From Synechococcus sp. A15-62 (GTDB lineage: Bacteria > Cyanobacteriota > Cyanobacteriia > PCC-6307 > Cyanobiaceae), in NCBI RefSeq assembly GCF_014280075.1, contig NZ_CP047950.1:682001-746000 (forward strand): a stretch of DNA of 64,000 bases, in the 5' to 3' direction. Under the pieces are notes generated by a model. The model searched no databases. It was not told where the DNA came from and was given only the letters and a program-made list of their open reading frames with translations. The stretch's first letter is position 1; each line of letters starts with the position of its first letter. A program made the translations under genes and the position numbers. Positions 56,853-64,000 of the stretch are shown in pieces.

Positions 56853-57743
56853 TTGTACTTTCAGGACATCATCAGCACGCTCAACAGATTCTGGGCGGAT
56901 CAGGGGTGTCTGTTGTTGCAGCCCTACGACACCGAGAAGGGTGCCGGCACCATGAGCCCCCACACGGTGCTTCGTGCCATCGGGCCAGAACCCTGGGCGG
57001 TGGCTTACCCCGAACCCTGCCGTCGCCCCACCGACGGCCGTTATGGCGATAACCCCAATCGAGCCCAGCACTACTTCCAATACCAGGTGCTGATCAAGCC
57101 ATCCCCAGATGGCATCCAGGAGACCTACCTGGCGTCACTGGAGGCGTTGGGCATCAAGGCCGCTGACCACGACATCCGTTTCGTCGAAGACAATTGGGAG
57201 TCCCCCACCCTCGGCGCCTGGGGTGTGGGCTGGGAAGTGTGGCTCGACGGCATGGAGGTGACCCAGTTCACTTATTTCCAGCAATGCGGCGGCATCGACT
57301 GCAAGCCCGTTTCGATTGAGATCACCTACGGCCTCGAGCGGCTCGCCATGTACCTCCAAGACGTGGAGAGCATTTGGGACCTCAGCTGGAACAGCGAACG
57401 CAGTTACGGCGAGATCTGGCTGCCGTTTGAAAAGGGGCAGTGCCACTTCAACTTTGAGGCCTCCAATCCCGAGCGGCTCAAGCAGTTGTTCGCCATCTAC
57501 GAAGCGGAAGCGGCTGATCTGATCGAGAAGCAGCTGCCGGCACCGGCCTTGGATTTCGTTCTGAAGTGCAGCCACACCTTCAACCTGCTGGAGGCCCGTG
57601 GCGTGATTTCCGTGACGGAGCGCACCGCCACTATCGGCCGGATCCGCAACCTGGCCCGCAGGGTCGCCGAAGCTTGGCTGGCGGAACGGGAGGCGCTTGG
57701 TTTCCCGCTCTTGAAAGGGGGAACTCTCGAGACAGCGGCCTGA
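56853..57743 (+). CDS. glyQ: Glycyl-tRNA synthetase alpha subunit
   Basis: A 296-residue catalytic subunit of the heterotetrameric (alpha2-beta2) enzyme. Signatures are [60 protein letters not shown] and [20 protein letters not shown]. The only initiation codon before the conserved start is TTG 56853, because an in-frame TAG lies 10 nt upstream. The beta subunit glyS is not adjacent. Confidence 0.95.
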   Translation: MYFQDIISTLNRFWADQGCLLLQPYDTEKGAGTMSPHTVLRAIGPEPWAVAYPEPCRRPTDGRYGDNPNRAQHYFQYQVLIKPSPDGIQETYLASLEALGIKAADHDIRFVEDNWESPTLGAWGVGWEVWLDGMEVTQFTYFQQCGGIDCKPVSIEITYGLERLAMYLQDVESIWDLSWNSERSYGEIWLPFEKGQCHFNFEASNPERLKQLFAIYEAEAADLIEKQLPAPALDFVLKCSHTFNLLEARGVISVTERTATIGRIRNLARRVAEAWLAEREALGFPLLKGGTLETAA

Positions 57744-57803
57744 TGGTTTCTGCGTCCACGTCGTTCTGCTGATGCCATTGCCATCTGTCTCCTGGCACTG
57801 CTT

Positions 57804-59645
57804 GTGCTGCGAGGGCTGTTCTGGGGGGCGCCTGCGCCGAGCCGAGTCGATCCATCTCGCCTGATCCAAACGCCGCCTGCGGCCGTGGCGATCAGCGGTC
57901 GCTTGCTCGCTGATGTGCGCCGTTTTTCCTCGGGATGTTCTGCTCTGTTGGAGGTGGATCGGATTGAGGCTCGCCGGGGCGATGGACGAACCGAGCTCCA
58001 GCTGCCTGCCTGCTCAGCGCCGTTGCAGCAGGGCTGGCGAGTCCAGGCCATAGGTGTGCTGAGGCGTCCGCTGCCAGCAGCGCACCCGCTGTTGCCGGGA
58101 TCGGCAGAACGTCTGGCCCGCCAAGGCAGTTGGAGTCAGTTGCGGGTCGAGAGCATCAAGGTGCTGCAGCGTCCATGGACGCCATTGGTTGATCTGCGGC
58201 GCGATGTTGCCCAGCGACTGCAACGGGCCCTGGGGCCGCGGCGGGGTGGCTTTCTGGCCGCTCTGGTGCTGGGCAGCGCCCAGGTGCAGCTCTCCGCAGA
58301 TATCCGAGAGGCGTTCCGGATGGCCGGTTTATCCCATGCCCTTGCGGCATCGGGGTTTCACCTCTCTGTTCTGCTCGGCACTGTGCTGATGTTGGCCCGC
58401 CGCTGGCCGCCTGGCCTGAGGCTTCCCCTGGCGGCCATGGCGCTGCTGCTGTTTGTCTGTCTCGCTGGAGCCCAGCCATCGGTGGTGCGGGCGGTGCTGA
58501 TGGCTGCGATGGCCTTGCTGATTCGTGAGGCAGGGCATCACAGCCGTCCCCTGGGGGTGCTGGTGCTGACGCTCAGTGGCATGTTGCTGTTGCGCCCGGC
58601 CTGGGCCCTATCGATTGGTTTTCAATTCAGTGCGGCGGCAACCGCTGGGCTGATCCTTACGGCTCCCCGCCTCGAGCGGGCTGTTCAGGCGTGGTTGCCG
58701 GATCGCTGCCAGGGGCTGGCAGCGGCGTTCTCCATTCCTCTGGCTGCCCTGCTCTGGACGCTCCCGCTCCAGCTGCTCCATTTCGGTGCAATGCCGTTGT
58801 ACGCCCTGGTTGCCAATCTTCTCGTTGCCCCGCTGCTGGCGCCGCTCACGCTGCTCGCCATGCTCTCGGCGTTGTTGGTGCTTGTGGGGCCTCCGTCTGT
58901 GCTGCCCCTGCTGCTGTGGCCCGTTCATCAGTTGGCGGGCCTGGTGATCACCATGGCCAGCTGGATCAGCCACTGGCCTGGGACACAACTGCTCACCGGA
59001 CGGCCCCAAGAGTGGGTGATTGCCCTGTTTGTGCTTGGACTGTTGCCTTGGTTGCTGGGGGCAGGGCCTTGTCGCCGCTGCTGGTCGTTGATCCCCCTGG
59101 CAATCGCCCTGTTCGCCCATGGCCTGCTTCAGTTCAGCGATGGTCTGGTAGCGGTGGAGCGGTTCGGTCGCCACTGGTTGCTGGCTTGCCATCATGGGCG
59201 TGCCGCTGTGGTGAGCACCCATGGCGATGCGCGCAGTTGCCGAATGGCGAAGAGACTCGCCGCCGTTCACGGCCATGCCCGTCTGGACTGGGTGATGCTC
59301 TTGGATCCTGTGGCCACAGAGGTGATGGTCTGTTGGCAAGCGTTGGCGCATCGCGCTGAGGCTCCCCAGCAAGGCCAAGCTCCCATCGCCATCGGCCAGG
59401 TGCTTCGGAGTGATGGCTTATCTGTTCAGCACCTGCAGCATCGCTCTGGAGCACTGTTGATGCGGGTGGGTCCTCAGTCCTGGCAACTGTTCCCAAGCCC
59501 TCAGGCCTTGTGGGCACTGCAGCATCGGCAGCGATCAAAACCCCAGCAGATGATCACCGGAACATGGCTGGGCTTCAAGCCTTCCGCACCGCAGCGGCGT
59601 TGGCTTCTGAAGCATGCAGCTGGCTCTCGGTTCATCGGCCTTTAA
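57804..59645 (+). CDS. comEC: ComEC/Rec2-family DNA uptake channel protein
   Basis: A 613-residue polytopic protein. A soluble N-terminal domain is followed by the ComEC membrane core, with LSHALAASGFHLSVLLGTVL (the HLLAVSGLH-type motif), GAQPSVVRAVLMAAMALLIR and SIGFQFSAAATAGLI. The family transports single-stranded DNA in natural competence. The C-terminal beta-lactamase-like domain has only a short version (HHGRAAVVSTHGDARSC). The frame is open upstream to the glyQ stop and codes a helix (AIAICLLALLVLRGLFW) that would make a better N-terminus. The only start there is CTG 57750, so GTG 57804 may be too short. Confidence 0.88.
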   Translation: MLRGLFWGAPAPSRVDPSRLIQTPPAAVAISGRLLADVRRFSSGCSALLEVDRIEARRGDGRTELQLPACSAPLQQGWRVQAIGVLRRPLPAAHPLLPGSAERLARQGSWSQLRVESIKVLQRPWTPLVDLRRDVAQRLQRALGPRRGGFLAALVLGSAQVQLSADIREAFRMAGLSHALAASGFHLSVLLGTVLMLARRWPPGLRLPLAAMALLLFVCLAGAQPSVVRAVLMAAMALLIREAGHHSRPLGVLVLTLSGMLLLRPAWALSIGFQFSAAATAGLILTAPRLERAVQAWLPDRCQGLAAAFSIPLAALLWTLPLQLLHFGAMPLYALVANLLVAPLLAPLTLLAMLSALLVLVGPPSVLPLLLWPVHQLAGLVITMASWISHWPGTQLLTGRPQEWVIALFVLGLLPWLLGAGPCRRCWSLIPLAIALFAHGLLQFSDGLVAVERFGRHWLLACHHGRAAVVSTHGDARSCRMAKRLAAVHGHARLDWVMLLDPVATEVMVCWQALAHRAEAPQQGQAPIAIGQVLRSDGLSVQHLQHRSGALLMRVGPQSWQLFPSPQALWALQHRQRSKPQQMITGTWLGFKPSAPQRRWLLKHAAGSRFIGL

Positions 59646-59670
59646 AGTGGACTCACGCCTGAGGGCGTGT

Positions 59671-59757
59671 GGAGAGGTGGCAGAGTCCGGTTGATCGCGC
59701 ACGACTCGAAATCGTGTAGGGGTAACACCCTCGTGGGTTCGAATCCCACCCTCTCCG
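59671..59757 (+). tRNA. tRNA-Ser (anticodon CGA)
   Basis: An 87-nt sequence folds as a class II tRNA: acceptor GGAGAGG / CCTCTCC, an anticodon stem ACGA/TCGT with loop CTCGAAA (anticodon CGA at 59707-59709), a long variable arm (GTAGGGGTAACACCCTC) and a T arm GGGTTCGAATCCC. The 3' CCA is not encoded. It decodes UCG serine codons. Confidence 0.96.
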
Positions 59758-59820
59758 TTCCGATGAAAAACGATTGAGAGATAAATTAGTAGTTGATAGT
59801 TTTTCCTGTTTTTAATAGAG

Positions 59821-60411
59821 CTATTCCGGTGGTATCGATTTTAAAAAAGACTGCTCGAAAGTATTGATGATGCAGATTCTCCTGGTTTTGTAGTTACTGT
59901 ATGTGCTTAGCCATTTTCTATATTCTCGGTGGTACAAGAAATTTGAAAGTCGTCTGCTTGCTCTTGCTGAAAGTGCTATCAATGCTGCTCTTAATGATGG
60001 TTCGTTGCTGGTGTGAAGTCGATCAAGAATGCGTTGGCGCCATTCGTCCGGTGAAGTGTATAGGGTAATCACGTCGAGCCGTTTGGTTTGCTTTGAGACA
60101 TGGCGCAATAGCTTCAGATTATTGTTGTGATTGATGCTGGTCAGGTCGATGTGAACCAGTAGACAGTTGTTTAACCTTCGTGCTTTTCGTTTCTTGGAAT
60201 TCACGGGGTCCATCAGCCTCTGCATCCGTTCAACAGTTGAGCGTTTGAAGCGTTGCTTCGGATTGCAGTCGAGCCGTTCCAGTACGCCCAGTGTGAAAGC
60301 GTCATGGGGCGGTTGACTTAACTTTTGGATCAACTTCGTTTTGCCTGATCCCGATGCGCCTGCGATGACAATCACATGGCGGGCAAACTTTCCCTTCCCC
60401 TTGGCTTTCAT
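59821..60411 (-). CDS. P-loop nucleotide-binding protein of unknown function (AT-rich)
   Basis: A 196-residue protein with a Walker A motif (VIVIAGASGSGKTKLIQKL) near residue 18. A second strand NNCLLVHIDLT may be a Walker B-like position. It resembles small P-loop kinases or sulfotransferase-like enzymes, but no substrate motif is clear. The tail is Arg/Ser-rich (RRLSNFLYHREYRKWLSTYS). The gene is much more AT-rich than the neighbouring block and lies 63 nt after tRNA-Ser, both hints of acquisition. Confidence 0.6.
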   Translation of the reverse strand: MKAKGKGKFARHVIVIAGASGSGKTKLIQKLSQPPHDAFTLGVLERLDCNPKQRFKRSTVERMQRLMDPVNSKKRKARRLNNCLLVHIDLTSINHNNNLKLLRHVSKQTKRLDVITLYTSPDEWRQRILDRLHTSNEPSLRAALIALSARASRRLSNFLYHREYRKWLSTYSNYKTRRICIINTFEQSFLKSIPPE

Positions 60412-60941
60412 CGGTTCATCGTCATCATGCCGTTTGTATCATAGTTGATATCTGCTCTTTAGAGGGTCGCCATTGCCTGAATGGTGACAATACTTCGTTG
60501 GATAATGTTGATTTCTTGGTGGCCGCTGGCGCAGTGTCGAAGTTATTAAATTGTTCTTGTTGGAGCTGGCAGAGAAGTGCCTGGCCTGATCAGAAAAAAC
60601 GTGTCTCGTTAATATCAACGTCTCTTTTTTGCACATGAAGAGTTTGGTTGAAGAACTTGAATTAAACTAAGAATTAATCGATTGGGCGACCGTTGCATCT
60701 TCGCTTCAATCGACCCAAGGGACCTTGAGGGTGCCATGGCCCTACATCAATAACACCCTCTTGCGTGATTCATCTCTTTTTTATTAAGTATTCATTGTCA
60801 GTGCGAGCTGATATTTCCCAGGTCGACCCCCCCTTATATGCAAACGCTGCTATCCAAGAAAAGACCGATTCGTACCAGGTACGGAAAGTTCTAGGGGCTG
60901 ACGACTCTTCTTCTGCCTTTTCCTCTGCATCGATTACAGCT
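60412..60941. other. AT-rich non-coding gap upstream of the debranching enzyme
   Basis: No supported gene was found in this 530-nt gap. The glgX frame stays open back to 60765, but that part (RADISQVDPPLYANAA) does not look conserved. An inverted repeat GAGGGTG...CACCCTC lies at about 60727-60762. The gap likely holds the promoters of both flanking genes. Confidence 0.35.
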
Positions 60942-63107
60942 ATGACGATTAGCGCTCCTCCTGTCATTGCATCGCTTCGGGGCAATCCGCTCGAACCACA
61001 GGGCACAGCATTTCGTCGTTACACCGGGTCTCCTCACCCTTTTGGAAGCACCGTCGAAGCAGACGGCGTGAACTTTTCGCTGTTCAGCGGCAGTGCTACT
61101 GGGGTTCAACTGCTGATTTTCACTCGACCTGAAGACCTCGATCCGGTCAACGTCATTACCCTTAGTGCAACTGAGAACAGAAGCTTCAACATCTGGCATG
61201 CCTTCATCGAAGGCGTCAAGCCTGGTATGGGTTATGCCTACCGGGTGGACGGTCCCCGTGAACCCTGGAACGGCCATCGCTTCGATCCAGAGAAGGTTCT
61301 TGTCGATCCGTACTCCAAAGGAAACAGTCTGGCCCTTTGGAATCGCGGAGCTGCTTGTACACCAGGCGACAACCTGCACTGCAGCATGCGCAGCGTTGTT
61401 ATCGACACCGGCGACTACGACTGGGAAGGGGATCAGCCCCTGAAACGTCCGATGGCCGATACGGTCGTTTATGAAATGCATGTGGGGGGCTTCACCAAGA
61501 GTCCGACCAGTGGCGTTAAACACCCAGGCACTTATCTGGGACTGATCGAAAAAATTCCTTATCTGAAAAGTCTTGGTGTCACGGCTGTCGAGCTTTTGCC
61601 CTGCTTCAGCTTCGACCACACAGATGTCACCAAGGAACATGAAGGCCGCAAATTGGTGAACTATTGGGGCTACAGCACCATGGGCTATTTCGCGCCTCAC
61701 CAGGGTTATTGCGTGAGTGCGGATGCAGGAACTCATATCAAGGAGTTTCGTGACATGGTGAAAGCTCTGCACAATGCAGGAATCGAAGTAATCCTTGATG
61801 TGGTGTACAACCACACGGATGAGGGCAATCATCAGGGTCCGATGTTCAGCTTCAGGGGAATTGATAATTCAACGTATTACTATCTAACTGGTGCTAATGG
61901 ATCAAAAGAGTATTACTACGACTACACAGGATGTGGCAACACATTCAACTGTAATCATCCCGTCGGTGAAAAGCTGATTCTCGACTCCCTGAGATTCTGG
62001 GTGGATGAGATGCATGTTGATGGCTTCCGATTCGATGAAGGCTCTGTGTTGAGTCGTGGCGAAGACGGTTCTCCTTTGGAGCATCCTCCAGTGATTTGGG
62101 CGATTGAGCTCGACGATATTCTTGGTAAGAGCAAGGTGATTGCTGAAGCTTGGGATGCTGCAGGTCTGTACCAAATTGGCTATTTCCCAGGAGCACGGTG
62201 GGCTGAGTGGAACGGTAAATACAGAGATTGCATCCGTCGTTTCATCAAAGGTGATGCGGGCATTATCAGCGAGGTGGCTTCACGTATTACGGGCAGTGCA
62301 GATCTCTATCAGTGGCACCACCACGAGCCTGTGAACAGCGTGAATTTCGTCACGGCACATGATGGATTTACTCTTTATGACCTAACTGCGTACAACGAAA
62401 AGCACAACTGGGCGAATGGGGAAGGAAATAACGATGGTATTGATGAAAATTTAAGTTGGAACTGTGGTTTCGAAGGTGAGACTGATGACCAGTGGATTAA
62501 CGACATGAGAAAAAGACAAGTTAAAAATTTCGCCACAATTCATATGCTTTCTATGGGTGTACCCATGATCGTGGGTGGTGATGAATACATGCGGAGTCAG
62601 GGTGGCAACAACAACACTTACTGCCATGATAACGAGATCAATTGGTATGACTGGGATCAGATCGCATCAAAGGAAAGTCAGGAGATGATTCGTTTCTGGT
62701 CTCTTCTGATCGAGAAAAGAAAAATGTATATTGACCACTTCCGTGGCCGTTATTTCAAGGGCAAATCAAATAAATTTGGACTAAACGATATTGCTTGGCA
62801 CGGTACGCAGTTGAACAATCCTGGCTGGGATAACAGTGATGCTCGATGCCTTGCTATGACCCTTGGAGACACGGCTGAGGATACAGATCAGACTCACAAT
62901 GTTCACATTATGTTCAATATGTTCTGGGATGCTGTCGAATTTGAGATTCCTCAAATTCCAGGATTAGCCTGGTACCGAGCAATCGACACTGCTTTGCCTT
63001 CACCTCAGGACATCGAGTCTCCCGATCAACAGGTTGCTGTTCAAGGAAACAGCTATTTGGTGACCGGCCGCAGCATCGTGACGCTTGTCTCTCGAGCGTC
63101 AAATTGA
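60942..63107 (+). CDS. glgX: Glycogen debranching enzyme / isoamylase-type GH13 hydrolase
   Basis: A 721-residue GH13 enzyme that removes alpha-1,6 branches of glycogen. An N-terminal CBM48-like domain (GSTVEADGVNFSLFSGSATG, VKPGMGYAYRVDGPREPWNG) leads to the barrel. The catalytic sites are DGFRFDEGSVL (nucleophile Asp), KVIAEAWDAAG (acid Glu) and FVTAHDGFTLYDL. The frame also runs upstream to GTG 60765; ATG 60942 (MTISAPP) was chosen because the earlier part reads as leader. The enzyme prepares glycogen for phosphorylase. It is followed after 51 nt by an AGE-family gene. Confidence 0.93.
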   Translation: MTISAPPVIASLRGNPLEPQGTAFRRYTGSPHPFGSTVEADGVNFSLFSGSATGVQLLIFTRPEDLDPVNVITLSATENRSFNIWHAFIEGVKPGMGYAYRVDGPREPWNGHRFDPEKVLVDPYSKGNSLALWNRGAACTPGDNLHCSMRSVVIDTGDYDWEGDQPLKRPMADTVVYEMHVGGFTKSPTSGVKHPGTYLGLIEKIPYLKSLGVTAVELLPCFSFDHTDVTKEHEGRKLVNYWGYSTMGYFAPHQGYCVSADAGTHIKEFRDMVKALHNAGIEVILDVVYNHTDEGNHQGPMFSFRGIDNSTYYYLTGANGSKEYYYDYTGCGNTFNCNHPVGEKLILDSLRFWVDEMHVDGFRFDEGSVLSRGEDGSPLEHPPVIWAIELDDILGKSKVIAEAWDAAGLYQIGYFPGARWAEWNGKYRDCIRRFIKGDAGIISEVASRITGSADLYQWHHHEPVNSVNFVTAHDGFTLYDLTAYNEKHNWANGEGNNDGIDENLSWNCGFEGETDDQWINDMRKRQVKNFATIHMLSMGVPMIVGGDEYMRSQGGNNNTYCHDNEINWYDWDQIASKESQEMIRFWSLLIEKRKMYIDHFRGRYFKGKSNKFGLNDIAWHGTQLNNPGWDNSDARCLAMTLGDTAEDTDQTHNVHIMFNMFWDAVEFEIPQIPGLAWYRAIDTALPSPQDIESPDQQVAVQGNSYLVTGRSIVTLVSRASN

Positions 63108-63158
63108 CTTTTATTTAATCCTTACACATTCTCTAGAAACCTCACATTCAACCCAGTC

Positions 63159-64000
63159 ATGGCATCTTCCAATCAGCTTAATTTCCCTTTTTCTGACCTG
63201 GTCGCTGGTTACATTCGTAGCGTTTCATACCCCGATGTTTTCGACTGTAAAGGCGAGGTAGAACTCGAAACATCCGATGGAAGGATGTACACAGTGAAAA
63301 TTACTGATGCAGCATACGCTGAGCTGGTCAGGAATCTAGGTGAGCCATTCCAAATGGCTCCCGATCTTAGTCAGATCTTGGTTGAGGGCAGATTCATTCA
63401 CGTTTATGGCCTTTTCTATCCTGAATCAGACCGGTTGAAGTTTGAAGCCAAGCATATGTTGCTGTTTGGTCGAGGGAAGGATGACCTTAGATTTGAAAAC
63501 CAGAACTGGTGGATTCATCAGATTCAGCAATTGTTGAACTTCTATTTGGAAGCACAGTTCCAAGTGGTTGAAGGTGAATCCATTGACTTCAAAAAGTTCA
63601 GAACAGATCTCAGTGCGGAAGGTAAAAAGCAGGACGGTGTTCAAAATCTTGATACCATCTCACGCTTGATCTATGGCTTTGCGACGGCCTACATGATCAC
63701 CGGCGACGAGCGGGCTTTGGAGGCAGCCAAGAACGGAACTGAATATATGCAGCGCCATTTCAGGCACCAAAACAAGAGCGAAGGGATCTGCTACTGGTAC
63801 AGCCAAATTGACATCCAAGAGGATGGTAGCGTTCGCAAATACATGGGCTCCACTGCCGGTGGTGATGAAGGTGGTAATGCAATTCCGTGTTATGAACAAA
63901 TTTATGCTCTTGCTGGTCCAACCCAGACGTGGCGACTAATCGGTGGCGAAAGTATTAAGCAAGATATTGACGACACGATCTCATTCCTTAACCGCTACTA
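63159..64000 (+). CDS. AGE-family epimerase/isomerase (partial, 3' end outside window)
   Basis: At least 280 residues from ATG 63159 to the window edge. An N-terminal extension of about 120 residues (PDVFDCKGEVELETSDGRMY, YAELVRNLGEPFQMAPDLSQ) precedes an alpha-helical barrel signature: NLDTISRLIYGFATAYMITG, ERALEAAKNGTEYMQRHFRH and STAGGDEGGNAIPCYEQIYAL. This resembles N-acylglucosamine 2-epimerase or cellobiose 2-epimerase relatives acting on sugars or oligosaccharides. Pairing with the debranching enzyme suggests a role in glucan breakdown, but the substrate is unknown. Confidence 0.72.
   Translation, partial: MASSNQLNFPFSDLVAGYIRSVSYPDVFDCKGEVELETSDGRMYTVKITDAAYAELVRNLGEPFQMAPDLSQILVEGRFIHVYGLFYPESDRLKFEAKHMLLFGRGKDDLRFENQNWWIHQIQQLLNFYLEAQFQVVEGESIDFKKFRTDLSAEGKKQDGVQNLDTISRLIYGFATAYMITGDERALEAAKNGTEYMQRHFRHQNKSEGICYWYSQIDIQEDGSVRKYMGSTAGGDEGGNAIPCYEQIYALAGPTQTWRLIGGESIKQDIDDTISFLNRY

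Noticed and set aside
59671-60411. Integrated element with att sites at tRNA-Ser
   Set aside because: No second copy of the tRNA 3' end and no integrase were found within the window.
60439-60636. 65-codon minus-strand ORF in the AT-rich gap
   Set aside because: Composition is random-like, there is no ribosome-binding site, and it carries no motif.

Overview
The window looks like chromosome of a marine picocyanobacterium of the Synechococcus / cyanobium (alpha-cyanobacterial) lineage. The evidence is an alpha-carboxysome operon with form IA Rubisco, together with cyanobacterial genes for chlorophyll synthesis (por, chlL/N/B, chlG), photosystem I (psaM), cytochrome b6f (petP) and NDH-1 CO2 uptake. 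Base composition is GC-rich and coding density is high, with many 1-17 nt gene overlaps. No prophage, insertion sequence, CRISPR array or rRNA operon was seen. The only tRNA is tRNA-Ser(CGA).

Layout. 1-3.2 kb: partial lipoate/biotin ligase, TauE/SafE permease, CRR6-type NDH-1 assembly factor, psaM, a small membrane protein and the light-dependent protochlorophyllide reductase. 3.3-7.2 kb: the dark-operative enzyme chlN-chlB-chlL on the minus strand, convergent with por. 7.3-22.9 kb: a carbon-concentrating block. It holds csoS1D, rdgB, then csoS1-cbbL-cbbS-csoS2-csoSCA-csoS4A-csoS4B-csoS1E, followed by ndhF4-ndhD4-chpX (CO2 uptake), an acRAF-like Rubisco assembly factor and the Rubisco activase cbbX. 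Together these convert CO2 to bicarbonate in the cytosol, build the shell, assemble and reactivate Rubisco, and release CO2 inside the shell through CsoSCA. 22.8-26.2 kb: an opposing, fully overlapping set (Npun_F0494-like, cobQ, 2Fe-2S ferredoxin, divergent ClC).

26.2-40 kb is mixed: maf, a ZIP transporter, a large EF-hand plus Erv/ALR-like protein, two DUF4079 membrane proteins, rpsD, yidD-glutaredoxin-murE, a C-DES type cyst(e)ine lyase, a small PBCV-adaptor-like protein, a GAF protein and a BcsA-like glycosyltransferase with a probable PilZ domain. 40-60 kb is mostly housekeeping: a GGCT-like ORF with an apparent CTG start, NifU, mqo, SMR, lepA, a frameshifted sensor kinase, an ABC permease, trmH, an alkyltransferase-like protein, rsmB, PBP1A, chlG, petP, hisF, menG, glyQ, comEC and tRNA-Ser. 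60-64 kb: an AT-rich stretch with a P-loop protein next to the tRNA, then a glycogen debranching enzyme and a partial AGE-family epimerase.

The least expected items are: the EF-hand/Erv-like protein; a CsoS2-like N-peptide in the N-terminus of CsoSCA; strong hairpins after cbbL and cbbS inside the carboxysome operon; the ClC protein without the gating Glu; gene remnants (pilin-like, calcium-loop tail, kinase frameshift); and several small unlisted ORFs. All calls come from reading the sequence and remembered family features; no database search was possible.
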